The position numbers and the translations under genes are program-made. Shown here in pieces: positions 22,880 through 35,534 of a stretch of DNA of 64,000 nucleotides. Numbering within the stretch: the first letter of the stretch is position 1; each line of letters opens with the position of its first letter. This DNA is from Adiantum capillus-veneris. Its lineage: Eukaryota; Streptophyta; Polypodiopsida; Polypodiales; Pteridaceae. Under the pieces are notes generated by a model that worked only from the letters and a program-made list of their open reading frames with translations, was not told the DNA's origin and ran no database searches. Location: contig CM043965.1 in the NCBI GenBank assembly GCA_014529385.2, positions 13,970,412 through 14,034,411 on the forward strand. Direction: 5' to 3'.

Positions 22880-25800
22880 CTTCATTGTTGTCATCGTTGG
22901 CTCCATTGGCTTGTCCTTGCGTAGCAATGTATGGCATCCACACTTCTACAAGCCTCCATATGTCTTTCGAAGGCTACACACTCTTGTGAGGTGCGATAAC
23001 CACGTTCCCCCCAAATCATAAATGCATTGTTGGCAATAGTGACAACTTGCTCAATATCGCCATTGGTTAAATGTGCATTCAAATCAAGGCCATACATGGT
23101 GTTGAATATGGACGTTGTGGCATCATTGACTGCATGGAAAGCCTCCGTGTAGTTGCGTGCACTTTGTGATGTGCATAAATTATTCATAGCATACACATTG
23201 TTGAGAATGTAATAAGTATGCACATTTTGATGGGGCCTACACAGGGGGTGGTCGATCACGGTGACGGCCATTACATAGAGAATTAAAACATAGTGGCAAG
23301 CACATAGTACACAATTCTCATCAAAAATTAAAACATACTATGAACAACCAGTATGTTTTGATGTGCCATTAGAGAATAAGTTCATATAAAGTACTCAATA
23401 CAAATTGGGATTTAGGTTCTTGGTGGTTGCAATTCTTGTGGAGGTTGCACTATTGGGGTGTATGCGAGTGGGGCCCCCATGGATAGTGCGGAAAATAGTG
23501 GCCTATAGAGCGGTTGACCATGGCTTGGCCAACATGGAACTATAGCTGGAGGTCTACTCGAAGGTGGAGCATACGGCACAATTGACTCGTGCTGACATGG
23601 TAAAGACGATGGAGATGTCTATGACTTGTGTTGAACATGATACCTCGCCCACATGAAGAGTCAATCCTAGACCACTAGGAAACCGCTGTTGCGGTTGACC
23701 ACCTGCCAAAAACAATTTGCGATCTCGATCAATGCTGATGCAATGATGTTGTAGATGATCGCACTTCATTGCGAGCCACCACATCCTGCAAGACAATCCA
23801 AAATTGTATCTCCAACCTTTGTCAAGGTACCCAACAACCACTTGATTATAGGAGCACAAACATTAGCGGATATTGCAATGGAAAATACCGAGCAAAGAAG
23901 TACCCTCCTCGACTTACCAAGCAAATAAATCGCTCTTCTTCACTCCAATAGGCCGAAATGGTGCTCCAAGGGCATCTAGTGTCTATGGAAGGTATTGGAG
24001 TGGCTCTTGAATCATGTCACTATCAAATTCAAACCCATCATTGTCTTCTTCCGCATCTCCTATCTGACATTCATATAATAGAATCACTAGAAGCCCTTCA
24101 ATTTTATGTGTGAACATGGCCAACAACAAGGTCTCAACCTGTAATATGGTTAACGTTTAAAACAAAAACACACAATTATCTACCATGAAACTAGTGGAGA
24201 AATGGTTAAGAACTTACTAGATCTGTGAAGTCATCTATCACAGCGTATGTGCATGACAGCATCCGGAGAAAGATGGTGCAAAGATGGAAAAAATCGCACA
24301 AGCGAGCCTCCTCGGGTGATGAGTGCCAAGTGGTCTTCTTGGCACGTCATGACTACGGTGCCATCCGATAGTAAAAACTCTACAGCTAGGGTGAACACAT
24401 TGGAAACGAGCTCGGTAGAGAATACATTCCATTGGAGTATGCCACCTATGTCGGCTTCAAGTTTACAATGTGTGGGAAGGTATGCCCACACAAGCCGCAC
24501 TGCTCCAAGCTGCTGATCAGGCTCCATTTTGCCAAAGTGTGCGAGAGACCCAATCAAACATTCGATCACTTGAAGGCTCTTGCAATACACAATACCATGC
24601 AAAAGAACATTGATTGAGTGCTCAACAACTTCAAAATGAAATTAGATGCCAAAATGTCATAAACTTACTCAAAATTGATTTTTGGATCCATGAGCGCCTT
24701 CTGTAGATGGTCTATATCAACAAGTACTATGAGATGTACTGGAACCACTCCAACACTTACAATTTCTACCATTTTTGTGTTAGAGTGAGCCGAAATTGTG
24801 TCACATGCAAAATTTAATTAAATATTAGGTACCATTAAATTTTGAGAAAAAAGCATTGATTTGTGTTTCTTACCTAGTGGAAAGGAAGAAAGTGGTTTGA
24901 GTGGCTGAGCCGAAACTAGGTGGCTGCCCTTGCTTGCCCAATAGCAATGGATATGGTTCGCCAGGGACCCCGGGATCTTAAACCCTGGAATGGACTAGAT
25001 CTCCATGATTCTGAGTGTCGCTTGGAGTCACCCTGCTCATAATCTAACCCACCACCTTGCTGCTCGCTCCTTTCACTTTGAAACTCTTTCAAGAACTCTT
25101 CAATTTCTTCGATGACTGGTTATCCTCTCTTCTTACCTTGTTTAGGTCTGCCAACTACAATTTTTGGGCTTGAAAATCCTTTGGCCGTGCTAAAGGAAAT
25201 GACATTAGTGGGAGGTTGATTGATTTGGTGACACTTCCACTTTTGCACTTTTCCCTAACCTTCTTGTGCAATGCTACAAGTCCAAAAAAAGTGAGGAAAC
25301 TATAGCAAACCAAACCACATTAGTTATACAAGAAAAACATAACTTACCATTGTATTCTTTAGCTTCATTTTTGGGGAACTTGCCATCCACATAGTCCAAG
25401 AACCATGGACAATCTCTCCACATTTCCTTACCATGGAGCTTTTCTATCCAATAGTTGGGATAGATCCCGCTCTCCTCTCTCTCAGACTCTACCCACGTGT
25501 AGCTGGGATGCTCAGGGTATGGACTATAAAGACATATCTTAAGGGAATCCAACCACCATCTACAAATTACAAGAGGAATAACTACATCACTCAAAATACA
25601 CAATTTTAATCTTACATCCTAATAAAACTCTATAGTTCAATACCTATATAGCAAGTACCAAGTAGTACATGTGAAATGCAGCTGGTCTTGTGCACTGTGT
25701 GTGGCTCATATGGTTGGCTTCCACCGCACAAAAGCCTTACCAAAGTGCTCTTGTCAAAACGCGTGCATTGCCTCGCCAACAAACATGCCACAATCGCGTG

Positions 25801-27460
25801 CAACTCGTGCATGTAGCTTCTTCAATGTGGAGTTCTCGGCCTCCATATTCTCTGCAAAGCTCAATACACCCCTGCACTCCAGGTTTAAGTAATGTTGCAA
25901 TACTATATAAGACTCCGTACTCTAATGTTACTAAGCTCACCTTTCTAGTTGCCACCAATATATGTGCATTCCTAACCACTACAAGAATGGATTATCTTGA
26001 GTCGAAATAGATGCCTCCATCAACGACACATCACCCTTGGCCAACATATTGACCATGCAACATTTTCTACAATTTATCATTGTACAACATTTGAAAAAAT
26101 TAAGAAAAACAAGTAGTGCTTTCAAAAGCAAATAGAACTTACTTCGCAGGACTAATGTGTGCCCCTGCAACCTTGGAGACTTTGAAGGGGGTCATTTTAC
26201 AACCCTCTCTCCCCAACCCACAAAAAAAATGGAATTTTGAAAAGACTATGCGCCATTCTTACGATTGACTATGACCGCTATCTTTAATCCCTTACACACA
26301 AAAAAGTTCTCAATCTCTTTTATCACCAAATCATGGCTTGCCTTGTAACCATCTTCGTAAATGTGGTACTCTCTACTCCCCTTGGCTGGAAAATCCTCTG
26401 TTTTGAGCCAATACATTGCATTGAACTCTTCCTACAATACAAACCTCCAAAACAAAGTGATTTTCAAGCAAAAACATATATACTTACCTAAAGTGTGTGT
26501 ATTATAAATTTAGAAGCAACTTCCACAGTAGTTGTGCTAGCAAAGACATAGGTAGTTTAAGCCATTTTGATTGGTTTATTGGCGTGCCACCACGAGTGTC
26601 CTCTCAGCTTTCACCCTATCTTCTTCATTAAATTTTTCCAATAAAGACTTTGGATCGGCAAGCGCTAATTTTTGCATCATAAAGATGTCGTGGGTAGTGG
26701 TGTGTGGCATATGGACTCGTGTAACCCTATTTTTAAATGTAAAATTTTACTAAAAATTAATAACTCAAGTGCACCAATAGAATTGTGAAGGAACTTACTT
26801 GTTGATCATGCCAAAAATTAACATAAATTTTGCCATCTCCTTTGGGTCAAACTTCACAATCGTGCACTCATTCCGCAATGCCCAATCTTTCCACACATGG
26901 AGCCGATGATTGGTGTCCCGTACAATGAACATTTTCTCCTCCATGTGAGAGAGCTCCAGAATGTCTTTAATTTTGTCATCAAATGTAGCTAGCATCACTA
27001 ACTCTCTTCCATAAGTGCCATGCCTATTGAATGGTATAGGATCTTGTCCTTAAAATCTTCGAACACAATGAAAAGAGCCATTGTGGGTTAGTAACATCTT
27101 TCGGCTATAGAGGTCGTGAATTTAGCCACACAATCATTATTCGTTCTCATGGTCGGATTGGCCAAAAGAAGACAAAGAGGGATGCATGGCAACAAGTGAT
27201 TGTATGGCAAAACATGTGCATCACACCAGCCTGAAGAAATGTGGCTATCAACCATAGATCCAAAGAGATCAGTAAGAGGGTCATAACCTATGTTTTGTGC
27301 TTCTATGGACGTCCACATGCATGTCCCCTTCGATGGAGGTACGTTTGTAGCCATCAACACGGACACTACAACCACGGATGTCGTTGCAAGAGAGGAACCG
27401 CTCTCTTGAGTGGTGTGGAGAGGATTTCTTCTTGGCAGTCCACTCCTTTAGAGTGATTCC
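22880..27460 (-). pseudogene. Decayed multi-exon gene, family not recognised
   Basis: Coherent minus-strand coding blocks run from about 27.4 kb to 22.9 kb, separated by AT-rich segments with GT and AG ends. The clearest intron (about 26713-26800) joins the frame ending FMLIFGMINK to one reading VTRVHMPHTTTHDIFMM. Other blocks contain ENMEAENSTLKKLHARVARD (about 25.8 kb), YPNYWIEKLHGKEMWRDCPW (25.4 kb), VGRPKQGKKRG, an AT-hook-like basic patch (25.13 kb), LAVEFLLSDGTVVMTCQEDH (24.35 kb) and VVGYLDKGWRYNFGL (23.82 kb). In-frame stops near 27088, 26020, 25740 and 25690 and a frame change near 27040 show decay. The 24.35 kb block loosely resembles the second half of a class I methyltransferase fold, but this is weak inference. 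It could be a host gene or a domesticated transposon gene. Confidence 0.5.
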
Positions 27461-27549
27461 TTGTTTATAATTGGTATTTTCTTTATAATAGGGGTGCCCA
27501 AAAAAAGAGTGAGAATTCAGCGGGTGGGGTTGTGGTAAAAAAGGAAGAG

Positions 27550-27552
<3 letters not shown>

Positions 27553-27596
<44 letters not shown>
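27553..27596. repeat. 44-base G homopolymer
   Basis: An uninterrupted run of 44 guanines follows GAGGGA. It could form G-quadruplexes on the plus strand. Exact length is unreliable in most sequencing chemistries. Confidence 0.9.
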
Positions 27597-27865
<269 letters not shown>

Positions 27866-27870
27866 GTGAC

Positions 27871-28805
27871 TGTTGAGCCAGCAGAGGATCACACCCACAT
27901 TTTTGCTCACACTCATCATTTTGTAACCATTGATTGTAATAAATGTCTTTCCGACATTAATTTTGATTTGAGCCATTCATTAAGTAACGGGACTCAATTG
28001 AGTTTCCAGCTTGTAATCCCGAAGTAATTTCACTTGCTGATGTAATTAGTTAGAGATGTTCTCGCCTCCAAGGCTGAGGTATATAAGCCAAAGTTTTTGT
28101 AACCTAGGGGGGAGATTATTAATCAAAGTGGGTTTTTGAGCGCCGTGACTGTGTCTGAGAGAGAGTGTGAGAGAGAGAGTCTTATCTACTTGCTACGCGA
28201 GCTACGGAGCCGCCATTGGAGAAGCGACACCACCATTGTGTTAGCAACGGCGAGAGCTACGCACAAATACCAAGAGTGCGTGCTATCGGCTTCTATGTGT
28301 GGTAAGTTCCTACGAGCTTCGGTGTGAGTTTTCTTCCAACTCGTGTGTCGGAATGGAGCGTGCAGCATATCTATAGAACCACAACGAGTAGAGCTACACA
28401 TTAGTACCATCGGGGTCAAGTTTCGATCATCTGTATTTTTTGGCCTGTCTTCATACGCATTTTCCGCACGGAGTGGTTATAGGTTGATTTTGCAGTTCAA
28501 GTCTTTAGGGTGTTGTTCTTACCTAGTGTATAGACTTCCCCTTGAGTTTGAGATCGATTCAATGATTCTAGATCTTGTTTCGTATAGCATTCGTTCGTAG
28601 TACGGATTTCAGTCACTTGCGTATTTTAGAACTTAGATTTGATTTCCTTAGTAGTGATTGTCATTAGAAGGTCGAGTAGGTGATTTGACACCCACCTAGT
28701 TGTTTTCGTGCGCCTGCGGGTCAAGCTCCGTCCTCGTCTGACAAATTCTGTTGTTGGTTGAGTTCTCGCTATTTAGCTTCCGCTAGCGGCGTAACCGCCT
28801 TAACA
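27871..28805 (+). repeat. 5' LTR of element 1
   Basis: It starts TGTTGAGCCAGCAGAGGATC and ends GCCGCC...TTAACA-type sequence (CGCCTTAACA). It is identical in length to 46130-47064. A TATA box (TATATAAG) is at 28080-28087. Short ORFs in this region occur in both LTRs and are not supported as genes. Confidence 0.97.
28080..28087 (+). promoter_or_regulatory. TATA box in the 5' LTR
   Basis: TATATAAG in a GGCTGAGG...CCAAAG context is the best promoter candidate in the LTR. The related LTR of element 2 carries TATATATACC at the corresponding place. Transcription would start shortly downstream. Confidence 0.7.
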
Positions 28806-28807
28806 TT

Positions 28808-28825
28808 TGGCGCCGTTGCCGGGGA
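28808..28825 (+). promoter_or_regulatory. Primer-binding site, tRNA-Asp
   Basis: TGGCGCCGTTGCCGGGGA begins two bases after the 5' LTR. It is complementary to the 3' end of plant tRNA-Asp (ending CCCCGGCAACGGCGCCA). Athila-type elements commonly use this primer. Confidence 0.92.
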
Positions 28826-29014
28826 CGAGAGCCCTAAGTAGGTGACCTTAGACTAATCCTACGAGGTGAGTCGTATAAACTACTTTGTATACTTTAGTTA
28901 GAAAAGATCTAGGAGTGGTGGACTCCGAAGATCTCGAGAGATACTAGGAAGTGGGGTATTCCTGGGTCTTCCGTGTTGAAAATATTTTTAGTTTAGCTTA
29001 GATTTGTTTGTTGT

Positions 29015-29346
29015 TTTGTTGGTGTTGAGTAGTTGTTGATAGAAGAAGAATTTGCTAGTCCGTGAGTGACAATGGATCTCTTTAAAATCACAATTACCAA
29101 ACCCATTTTATGATTAGGAATAGCTTAGGTAGGACTTCATTTGATACTGATCTAGAGCTAGTAATCATTGGAGTATTTGCTTTGTTGGTGTTGAGTAGTT
29201 GTTGATAGAAGAAGAATTTGCTAGTCCGTGAGTGACAGTGGATCTCTTTAAAATCACAATTACCAAACCCATTTTATGATTAGGAATAGCTTAGGTAGGA
29301 CTTCATTTGATCCTGATCTAGAGCTAGTAATCATTGGAGTATTTGC
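29015..29346 (+). repeat. Tandem duplication in the leader, 2 x 166 bp
   Basis: The copies at 29015-29180 and 29181-29346 differ at only two positions by eye, so the duplication is about as young as the insertion. Confidence 0.95.
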
Positions 29347-29514
29347 TTGATATGGTTGATTGCATGTTAGATCACTAAACCGTCGAGTTAGTAGTGAAAC
29401 TTGCAATAAACAAAAGTCAGAGAAATTTTCTGCGTATCTGGGAGCTGCTGAGCACTTGAGAAAGCTTCGGAAGGATTCTGTGCCAAAAAAAAAACTGGAA
29501 ATCTGCAACTTTAT

Positions 29515-30231
29515 ACATCATACGCGTATGATGTCTAAATGACCAAACAGAGACCAAATCAGAAATTTTGACTTTACCAGAGTGTTAAAAAGGGGGGTTA
29601 TACCCTAATTTCAACTTAAAACAAGAGCATTAACACTCAAAGAAACCCAAAAAGACAAGCCGGAGTCCAAGAAACGCAAAGAATAGGAAATTTTGGATTC
29701 AGATCTTGTTTTTACATTCAAACCTGACAAAAACACTTGAAACTCAATTATAAACATTGGAGAAGGCTTAAAACAAAAAATAGTCAAAATCTGGGACAAA
29801 AGACATCATACGCTTATAATGTCTTTTAGCACATCCACTACTTATTTTTGATATCTGACTTGACAAGATTGTTACAAACACTGTAGAAAGCATAAATATC
29901 AAGTCTTGACCCAAAATGATGAAAAAGACATCATACACGTATGATGTCTTTGACCTAATTTTGGACATATTTTGATACTTTGCCAACACAGATCCATTGT
30001 AATAGCTGTCTAGAGGTTATATTTCAAGTTTCATCCCATTTGGATCACAATTGACCCAAAACAAGTCAAAAGCGGAAAATTGCCAAGAAAAGCCTAAATT
30101 AGCCATAACTTGCTCAAACAGAGTTCAAACTGAATTTTGTGAGTGGACAGAGCATAAGGGGGCTACTGAGAGTGAGCATAACCAAAATAGTCCAAATCTG
30201 TGAAAAAAGACATCATACGCGTATAATGTCT
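29515..30231 (+). repeat. Four palindromes upstream of gag
   Basis: Copies lie at about 29515-29534, 29801-29824, 29926-29949 and 30208-30231. The core is ACATCATACGCGTATGATGT, normally extended by AG before and CT after. Copies 2 and 4 have ATAATGT in the right arm and copy 3 has CACGTA at the centre. Start-to-start distances are 286, 125 and 282 bp, and flanking sequence is degenerate but related. Confidence 0.9.
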
Positions 30232-30398
30232 TTTTCAACATAAATGTAGCAAAATTCTCACTTGATGAAACAGAAGTTGTCCAACTGACAAGATTAAACA
30301 ATTGACCAAGTATCAATCAGTTTAGATCAATTCTGACCACAAAAACTTGGGAAAACAAATTGTCGAGACGAAAAAGTTAAAGTCCTTTAGGGGAATTG

Positions 30399-32381
30399 AT
30401 GAATTTGAGATCGGGCAGGAATCTCCAGAATAACCAACCAAAACAAGGGGAACAAGCAAGTGTCATATTAACTGAGGGAAGTGTAAACCAAAGTTGGGTG
30501 CAACCATTAGAGCCGATCTTTGAAGGAAGTGTTTCTGATACTTCTTCGGAGAGATCTTACAAGATTTTCACCGAACACTTGGAACACTTGAACCTGAACA
30601 ATAGAGAAAATATGGCAGCAGGATCATCAAACCCTTCCGCCACAATGAAGCTATTGTTCATAAAATACCAGTACGACAATGAGCAAGGTGCCAAGATCTA
30701 CAAAGATGGAATGGACCGCTATTGTGTAAAGATAGACGAGAGACTTAGTGAGTTCAAGGACTTAGTGCCTGTGAGCTATAGCAGAGATAGATATCTAGAT
30801 GACGAGGGTACCATGTACTTGGTAGTCCTAAACCCTAACATTGTGGAAAAGTGGGGATTGATGGGCACCAAAGCCAAAGTAGATGAAGAACTTGAGGAGA
30901 AAGCACCAATAATTAACTTCCCTGATGCGAGGTTAAGAAGAGAGAACGAAACTACAAGGATCAACACTGATAACATCTATGTGGGGCTATACAAATATAA
31001 TAATGGGGAGCAAGATCTCTATTATAGATGTGAAGAACCCTACACTGGAGAGTTGACAGACCAAAAAAGACTTTATGTCTTTACCTACACAGAGGGATCG
31101 GAAGTGAAAATTGCCGCTTACGACAAGTATGGGAGGCAATACTCAACAATGGGCAAGAAAGAATTAGAAGGATATACATATTTTGGGGGACCACTACATC
31201 AGTATTATGTTACTTCTAGCTCACAAAGACCAGCACCAACAAATGGAGTACAAAACCCAATGACAACAGGAGGACAAAGAACTCAGGCTGCTGACTCTTT
31301 CAGTCAACCTCAGTACTCGAAGCCCGGACCAATGGGATCATTACATTCCAGAGAGTCAATGGATACGAATCGAGGTAGTGCAATTCCAATCCCCACTTAT
31401 ACCACTCCAGGTCCAAGGTTCGAAGCGGAACCATCACATTTACCTCCTAGTAGTAGATTCAGGGCAGTGGAACCGACAAGGGTAACCCATGAAGTCCATG
31501 ATGCTAGAGAAAGCTTTAGCCGGGACACAGGAGCAATGAGATTGGTAGCAGACCATAGACGTATGAGACCATCTCAAGTAGCCAAGTGTATGCCAAAGAA
31601 GTATGGTGGTTCAGGAGATCCGTATGCACATGTGTCACTCTTTAAGCAAGTCTTAAGAGCTGAGCAGATAACTGATTTCCATACACAATATGAGGGATTT
31701 GGTCTTACTCTAGAAGGTACGGCATTGACATGGTTTCAACCACTGAACATAGGGGGATTCCATGACATTGACCATTTGCTAAGAGAGTTTGCTGAGGAAT
31801 TCTCAAAACGAGGGATTAAGCACAATACGGTCTCACAAATATATGCTTTTAAACAGAGAGAACACGAAAAAGTGAAGGAAGCTTCACTTCGCTTCAAACA
31901 ATACATTGAGAGATGTCCAGTACGTGAACGACCACAAGATGACAGACTATCTGTTCTCTTTATTGAGGGATTGAGAAACGACACTCTAAAGAAGGACTTG
32001 CACTTGAAAGCTTGTACAAGTTTCGAGCAAGTAACGAGAGAAGCATTGTACTTAGTGGATAACTGTACGGTTTATGGAGAGGTGTCAGCGGATACAGATT
32101 TTGCATCCAGTAGCTCTTCCTTCGTAGCGAGTGAGACTACCACTAAAAAGAATGTTCAAACAACAACCATGCCAAATGTAGAGCAAATGATAGAAGAGGC
32201 TCTAAAAAGGATGGCACCATACCAAAAACCATTGCCAAAACCACTGAAATGGTGTGCTATTGAACAAAAATGGACAAACCATCCAACAGAGGAGTGCTAT
32301 TACAACAAAGGGTATGTAAGGGAGCATCAGTATGCACCTCCTGCTCAATTAGCACCACCTCAGGTACATCCAGTACCTTGA
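30399..32381 (+). pseudogene. gag: Gag, N-terminal and capsid region
   Basis: ATG at 30399 opens MNLRSGRNLQNNQ. A ~200-residue N-terminal domain I do not recognise follows (KLLFIKYQYDNEQGAKIYKD and onward), then a Pro/Gln-rich linker. A Ty3/gypsy capsid domain runs from about 31590 to 32080 (KKYGGSGDPYAHVSLFKQ, TALTWFQPL, FIEGLRNDTLKKDL). It ends at TGA 32379-32381, but the next segment continues in the same frame, so the stop is either a recent nonsense mutation (one transition from CGA or TGG) or a readthrough site. Gag would assemble the particle that packages the RNA. Confidence 0.88.
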
Positions 32382-34004
32382 TACCCAACGGGAAATGTAC
32401 CAGGACCTATGGGGATAGAAAGGCCACAACCGGTATTGGGACAACAACCGCCTTTACCAGGAGCAAGACCAGTGGGCATTAGATATGCACCAACCTTAGA
32501 GAATCAGGAAGAACAAGCCTTAGTGCCTGTTCAAGCCTATTATGAAGAATCTGGTGCACACATGTCTCCAACTGTGTATTACCCACCAGAAGAACCCAAA
32601 CAACCAGAACCATGGGGCATGATTGGGAATGTTGGAATACCAACAGTTACAAGTGCTTCCGATGAAGAGAGATACAATTTGGACGCAAGAACATTGATGT
32701 TCATAGCTCATGGAGGGTTAACAGGACAAAGACCATCCTATCCACAAAGGAAGAATCAAATGGGACCAAGACTAGCACCAGGACCCTGTTACAAGTGTGG
32801 AGGTGACCATCTGATGAATGTTTGTCCACATACGGAAATCATTAGAATTAACGCTTATTGCACTGAGTGTGGGGTTACTCACTTCATTGAGGATTGTTCA
32901 AACAATCCAAACAAAGTGCAAAAGTCGACATTGAATATGCTAGAAACTATTCCTACCAGCAGTGGGTCTGAAAATGAAACTCTGATACCAACGCAAGTTG
33001 TTACTAGAGCTCAAGCTAAGAAAACCACTAGAGAACCTGAGAATGGAAAGTTAGCGACTGAAGTGGTTAGTCAAGGACCGCGGAGTCAGAGAAACACATG
33101 GAAAGCTAGAAAAGCACGCATGAAGATGAGAAAAGAACGTGAAGACGCTATTCTAGCTGAGGAACTAAAGCAAACTAAAGATAGATTAGAAAAACTTGAG
33201 AGTCAAAACGGGAAACGAGAGATGAGCCCGGAAAGAACGAAACAAAAGAGTATCAAAGAAACAACGAGCTTAAGCTCAGGGGGATCAGTGCTAGTCGACA
33301 AAGTACACGAACCATTGGACGCACTGATGAGAGCTTACGAAGCTAGGTTAAAGAACAACCAAACACAAGAACAGAGGTGGATGACATACCCAAACGCGGA
33401 ATTGGAAAAGCAGAGACTTGAAATGTGCCAGAGAATGATCGAGACTGCACAAGCCTTATTAGAACCACCAAGAGAAATATTGAATTGTGGAACGGAAAAC
33501 CCAATTCAGCAAGAGACTATCATTTCACGGGTAGCTGAAAAGACTCCCAGTGCACAAAAGTCTGAAGATACACACAAGGATGACCGCATAGTATTGAACA
33601 CAACCGATCAAGAGATAGAGAGTTTTCATCCAGTCATACAGAGGTCTTACGGAAGAGATGAGGATTACAATGAATTTTGGAAACAAGTGAGAGAGGCAAA
33701 CTTTGCAAACGAGCTAAGTTGCCAAGCTAATCAGACAAATTGGGAAAAGGACATCAGGAATCCTCCCATAGTGGAATTTGAGGCAGGATCTCAAGTGGAC
33801 TTGGATCTGCAATCTTACTGGGGAGATGGGGGCTCTGTTAGAACAATGGAGAGAAAACCTCATTCACTGAATACCTTACCTTCATACTTAGGAGAGTATG
33901 AAGCAAAATCCGAGATTAGAGCACTTCCCTCACGAAGAATCTCATCAGAAAAAGTCATGGACTCGCAAGGATTGATAGAGATCTTGTCAACACCAGCGAC
34001 ATGA
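32382..34004 (+). pseudogene. gag: Gag, nucleocapsid and linker region
   Basis: It is in frame with the previous segment. Two zinc knuckles, CYKCGGDHLMNVC and CTECGVTHFIEDC, both have C-x2-C-x3-H-x4-C spacing, one residue shorter than the usual CCHC knuckle. A basic region follows (RNTWKARKARMKMRKERE) with a likely helical segment, then an acidic tail. A second in-frame TGA ends it at 34002-34004, again one transition from TGG. The knuckles would bind the element RNA. Confidence 0.85.
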
Positions 34005-35534
34005 ACTATCACTCTAGCTGAGATTTTGAGGCTAAGACCACATATGTGGACCACTGTAGGAAAATGCTTGGAGAAATTTGGGATAAAAGACCCAACATCG
34101 AGACTACAAGAGGGTATACAAGAGCTGAGAAAACCACAAAAGAACGCTAAGCCTATACCCTTAAACAAGGTCGGAGAATATTGCGAAGGTGAAGAGGGGA
34201 ATACAACCTTACCAGTTGAATTCCAAGGCGTGAACACGATGCCAATACTAGACAGCGGAGCTGGGGTAGCCATTGCTACAAAAGAAATCTGGAAAAAATG
34301 GGGGAAACCAGCAATAAGGAAGACTAGGTTGAAACTCCAATTAGCAGATGGACACATGGAGAAACCTATGGGGTTATTAGAGAAAGTCGTAGTGACTTCT
34401 TGCGGCATTGAATACGAACATACTTTTGCTATTGTCAATTTTGGCAAGGAGAATAACTATGATATCATACTAGGAAGACCATTCATGAGACAGTTGAAAA
34501 TGGTCCAGGATTGGGGCTACGATCACATATACCTGAGAAATATGGAAACCACTACACGTGTGAACCTAAAGGACCATAGCTACAAAGATGTGAATCGAAC
34601 ACCGGTAGAGGAGTTTGATTCAGCTACTTTGGCAGGATCCGAATTTCCAGCTTGGTTAGGTAAGCCCAGGGAGTTATGGATGTGTGGAGCCTCGAAATGT
34701 GGAAGTCTGAGGCGAGAAGAATATGTTTTAGAAAGGGCTATCGAAGACGAAGCTTATATAGGAGAACCCTTTCCAGAGGACACGCTTGAACCATTAGAAT
34801 GGACACACATTCTAGCAACCCTAGATGTTTGTGCAATTCCGGATGGTCCCACAACAAAATTTTGCGACAAGGATGGGTACGACGTGGTTCCGTACTTCAT
34901 GTTGAGAACTGTACTCGAAAAAGAAACTGAAAAGAACGATACACTGGAAAAGGAAGATGAAGAAGAGGTGTTTCACGACATTCCTGATCATCCAGAGTGG
35001 GGAAATGAAGCAGACAAAGAGTCAACGGACAATTCAAGCGGAAACGAAGAAACTATGACGGATGTCAGATTTTATGATTTTCCGAACCAAACTAAACAAC
35101 GTCAGAAACGCTATAGAGCAAAGAGAAAAACAAAGGGGATTAGAACCAATCCGATGCCTAGAATAAGAGGAAAAAATCAATTCCTAATGCTAGTAAAGGC
35201 GGAAGATTGTGTTAAGGACAAGATTTTTGGAAGAATGAGAGGCAATGATCTAAAGAGCTTACGAAAAGACAAAAGAAGCTCAAGAAATCAAGTTCAAAGG
35301 AATGAAACGAAAACTGAAACAGAAAAATCAGAAAAGAACAAGCACAATAGAGAACACACGGAGTCCAAGTTAGAACGTAGAAACAAGTACAGAGAGCTCA
35401 AGAAAACTCTGAAAGAAGTTTGGACGACCCAGAAATTGAGAGTGGAGAGGACGAAAACGCCAAAATCAAGGAAAACATGGATGTTCCCTCTCACTACAGA
35501 AAATTCACAATTGAGGATAGGAAGGTGGTATTAA
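34005..35534 (+). pseudogene. pro: Protease 1 (canonical retropepsin) and linker
   Basis: It continues in the gag frame after the TGA at 34002. The retropepsin motif ILDSGAG is at residue ~74 of the open segment and the second half IILGRPFM about 75 residues later, the normal protease arrangement upstream of RT. A long Lys/Arg/Glu-rich linker follows. The frame ends in TAA at 35532-35534 inside a ~150 bp overlap with the RT frame, which is one base back. I saw no canonical slippery heptamer in the overlap, so a programmed frameshift or an indel are both possible. Confidence 0.85.

Larger units (their letters stand above)
28826..30398 (+). other. Leader between primer-binding site and gag
   Basis: This 1.57 kb stretch carries no long ORF. 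It contains a 166 bp tandem duplication and then four palindromes at ~284/125 bp spacing that match those in front of ORF3. It is probably untranslated leader with packaging or expression signals, by inference. Confidence 0.7.

Noticed and set aside
28136-28600. Small ORFs in the LTRs (63-85 residues)
   Set aside because: They overlap the transcription start and U5 region, occur in both LTRs and show no protein-like conservation in the LTR of element 2.
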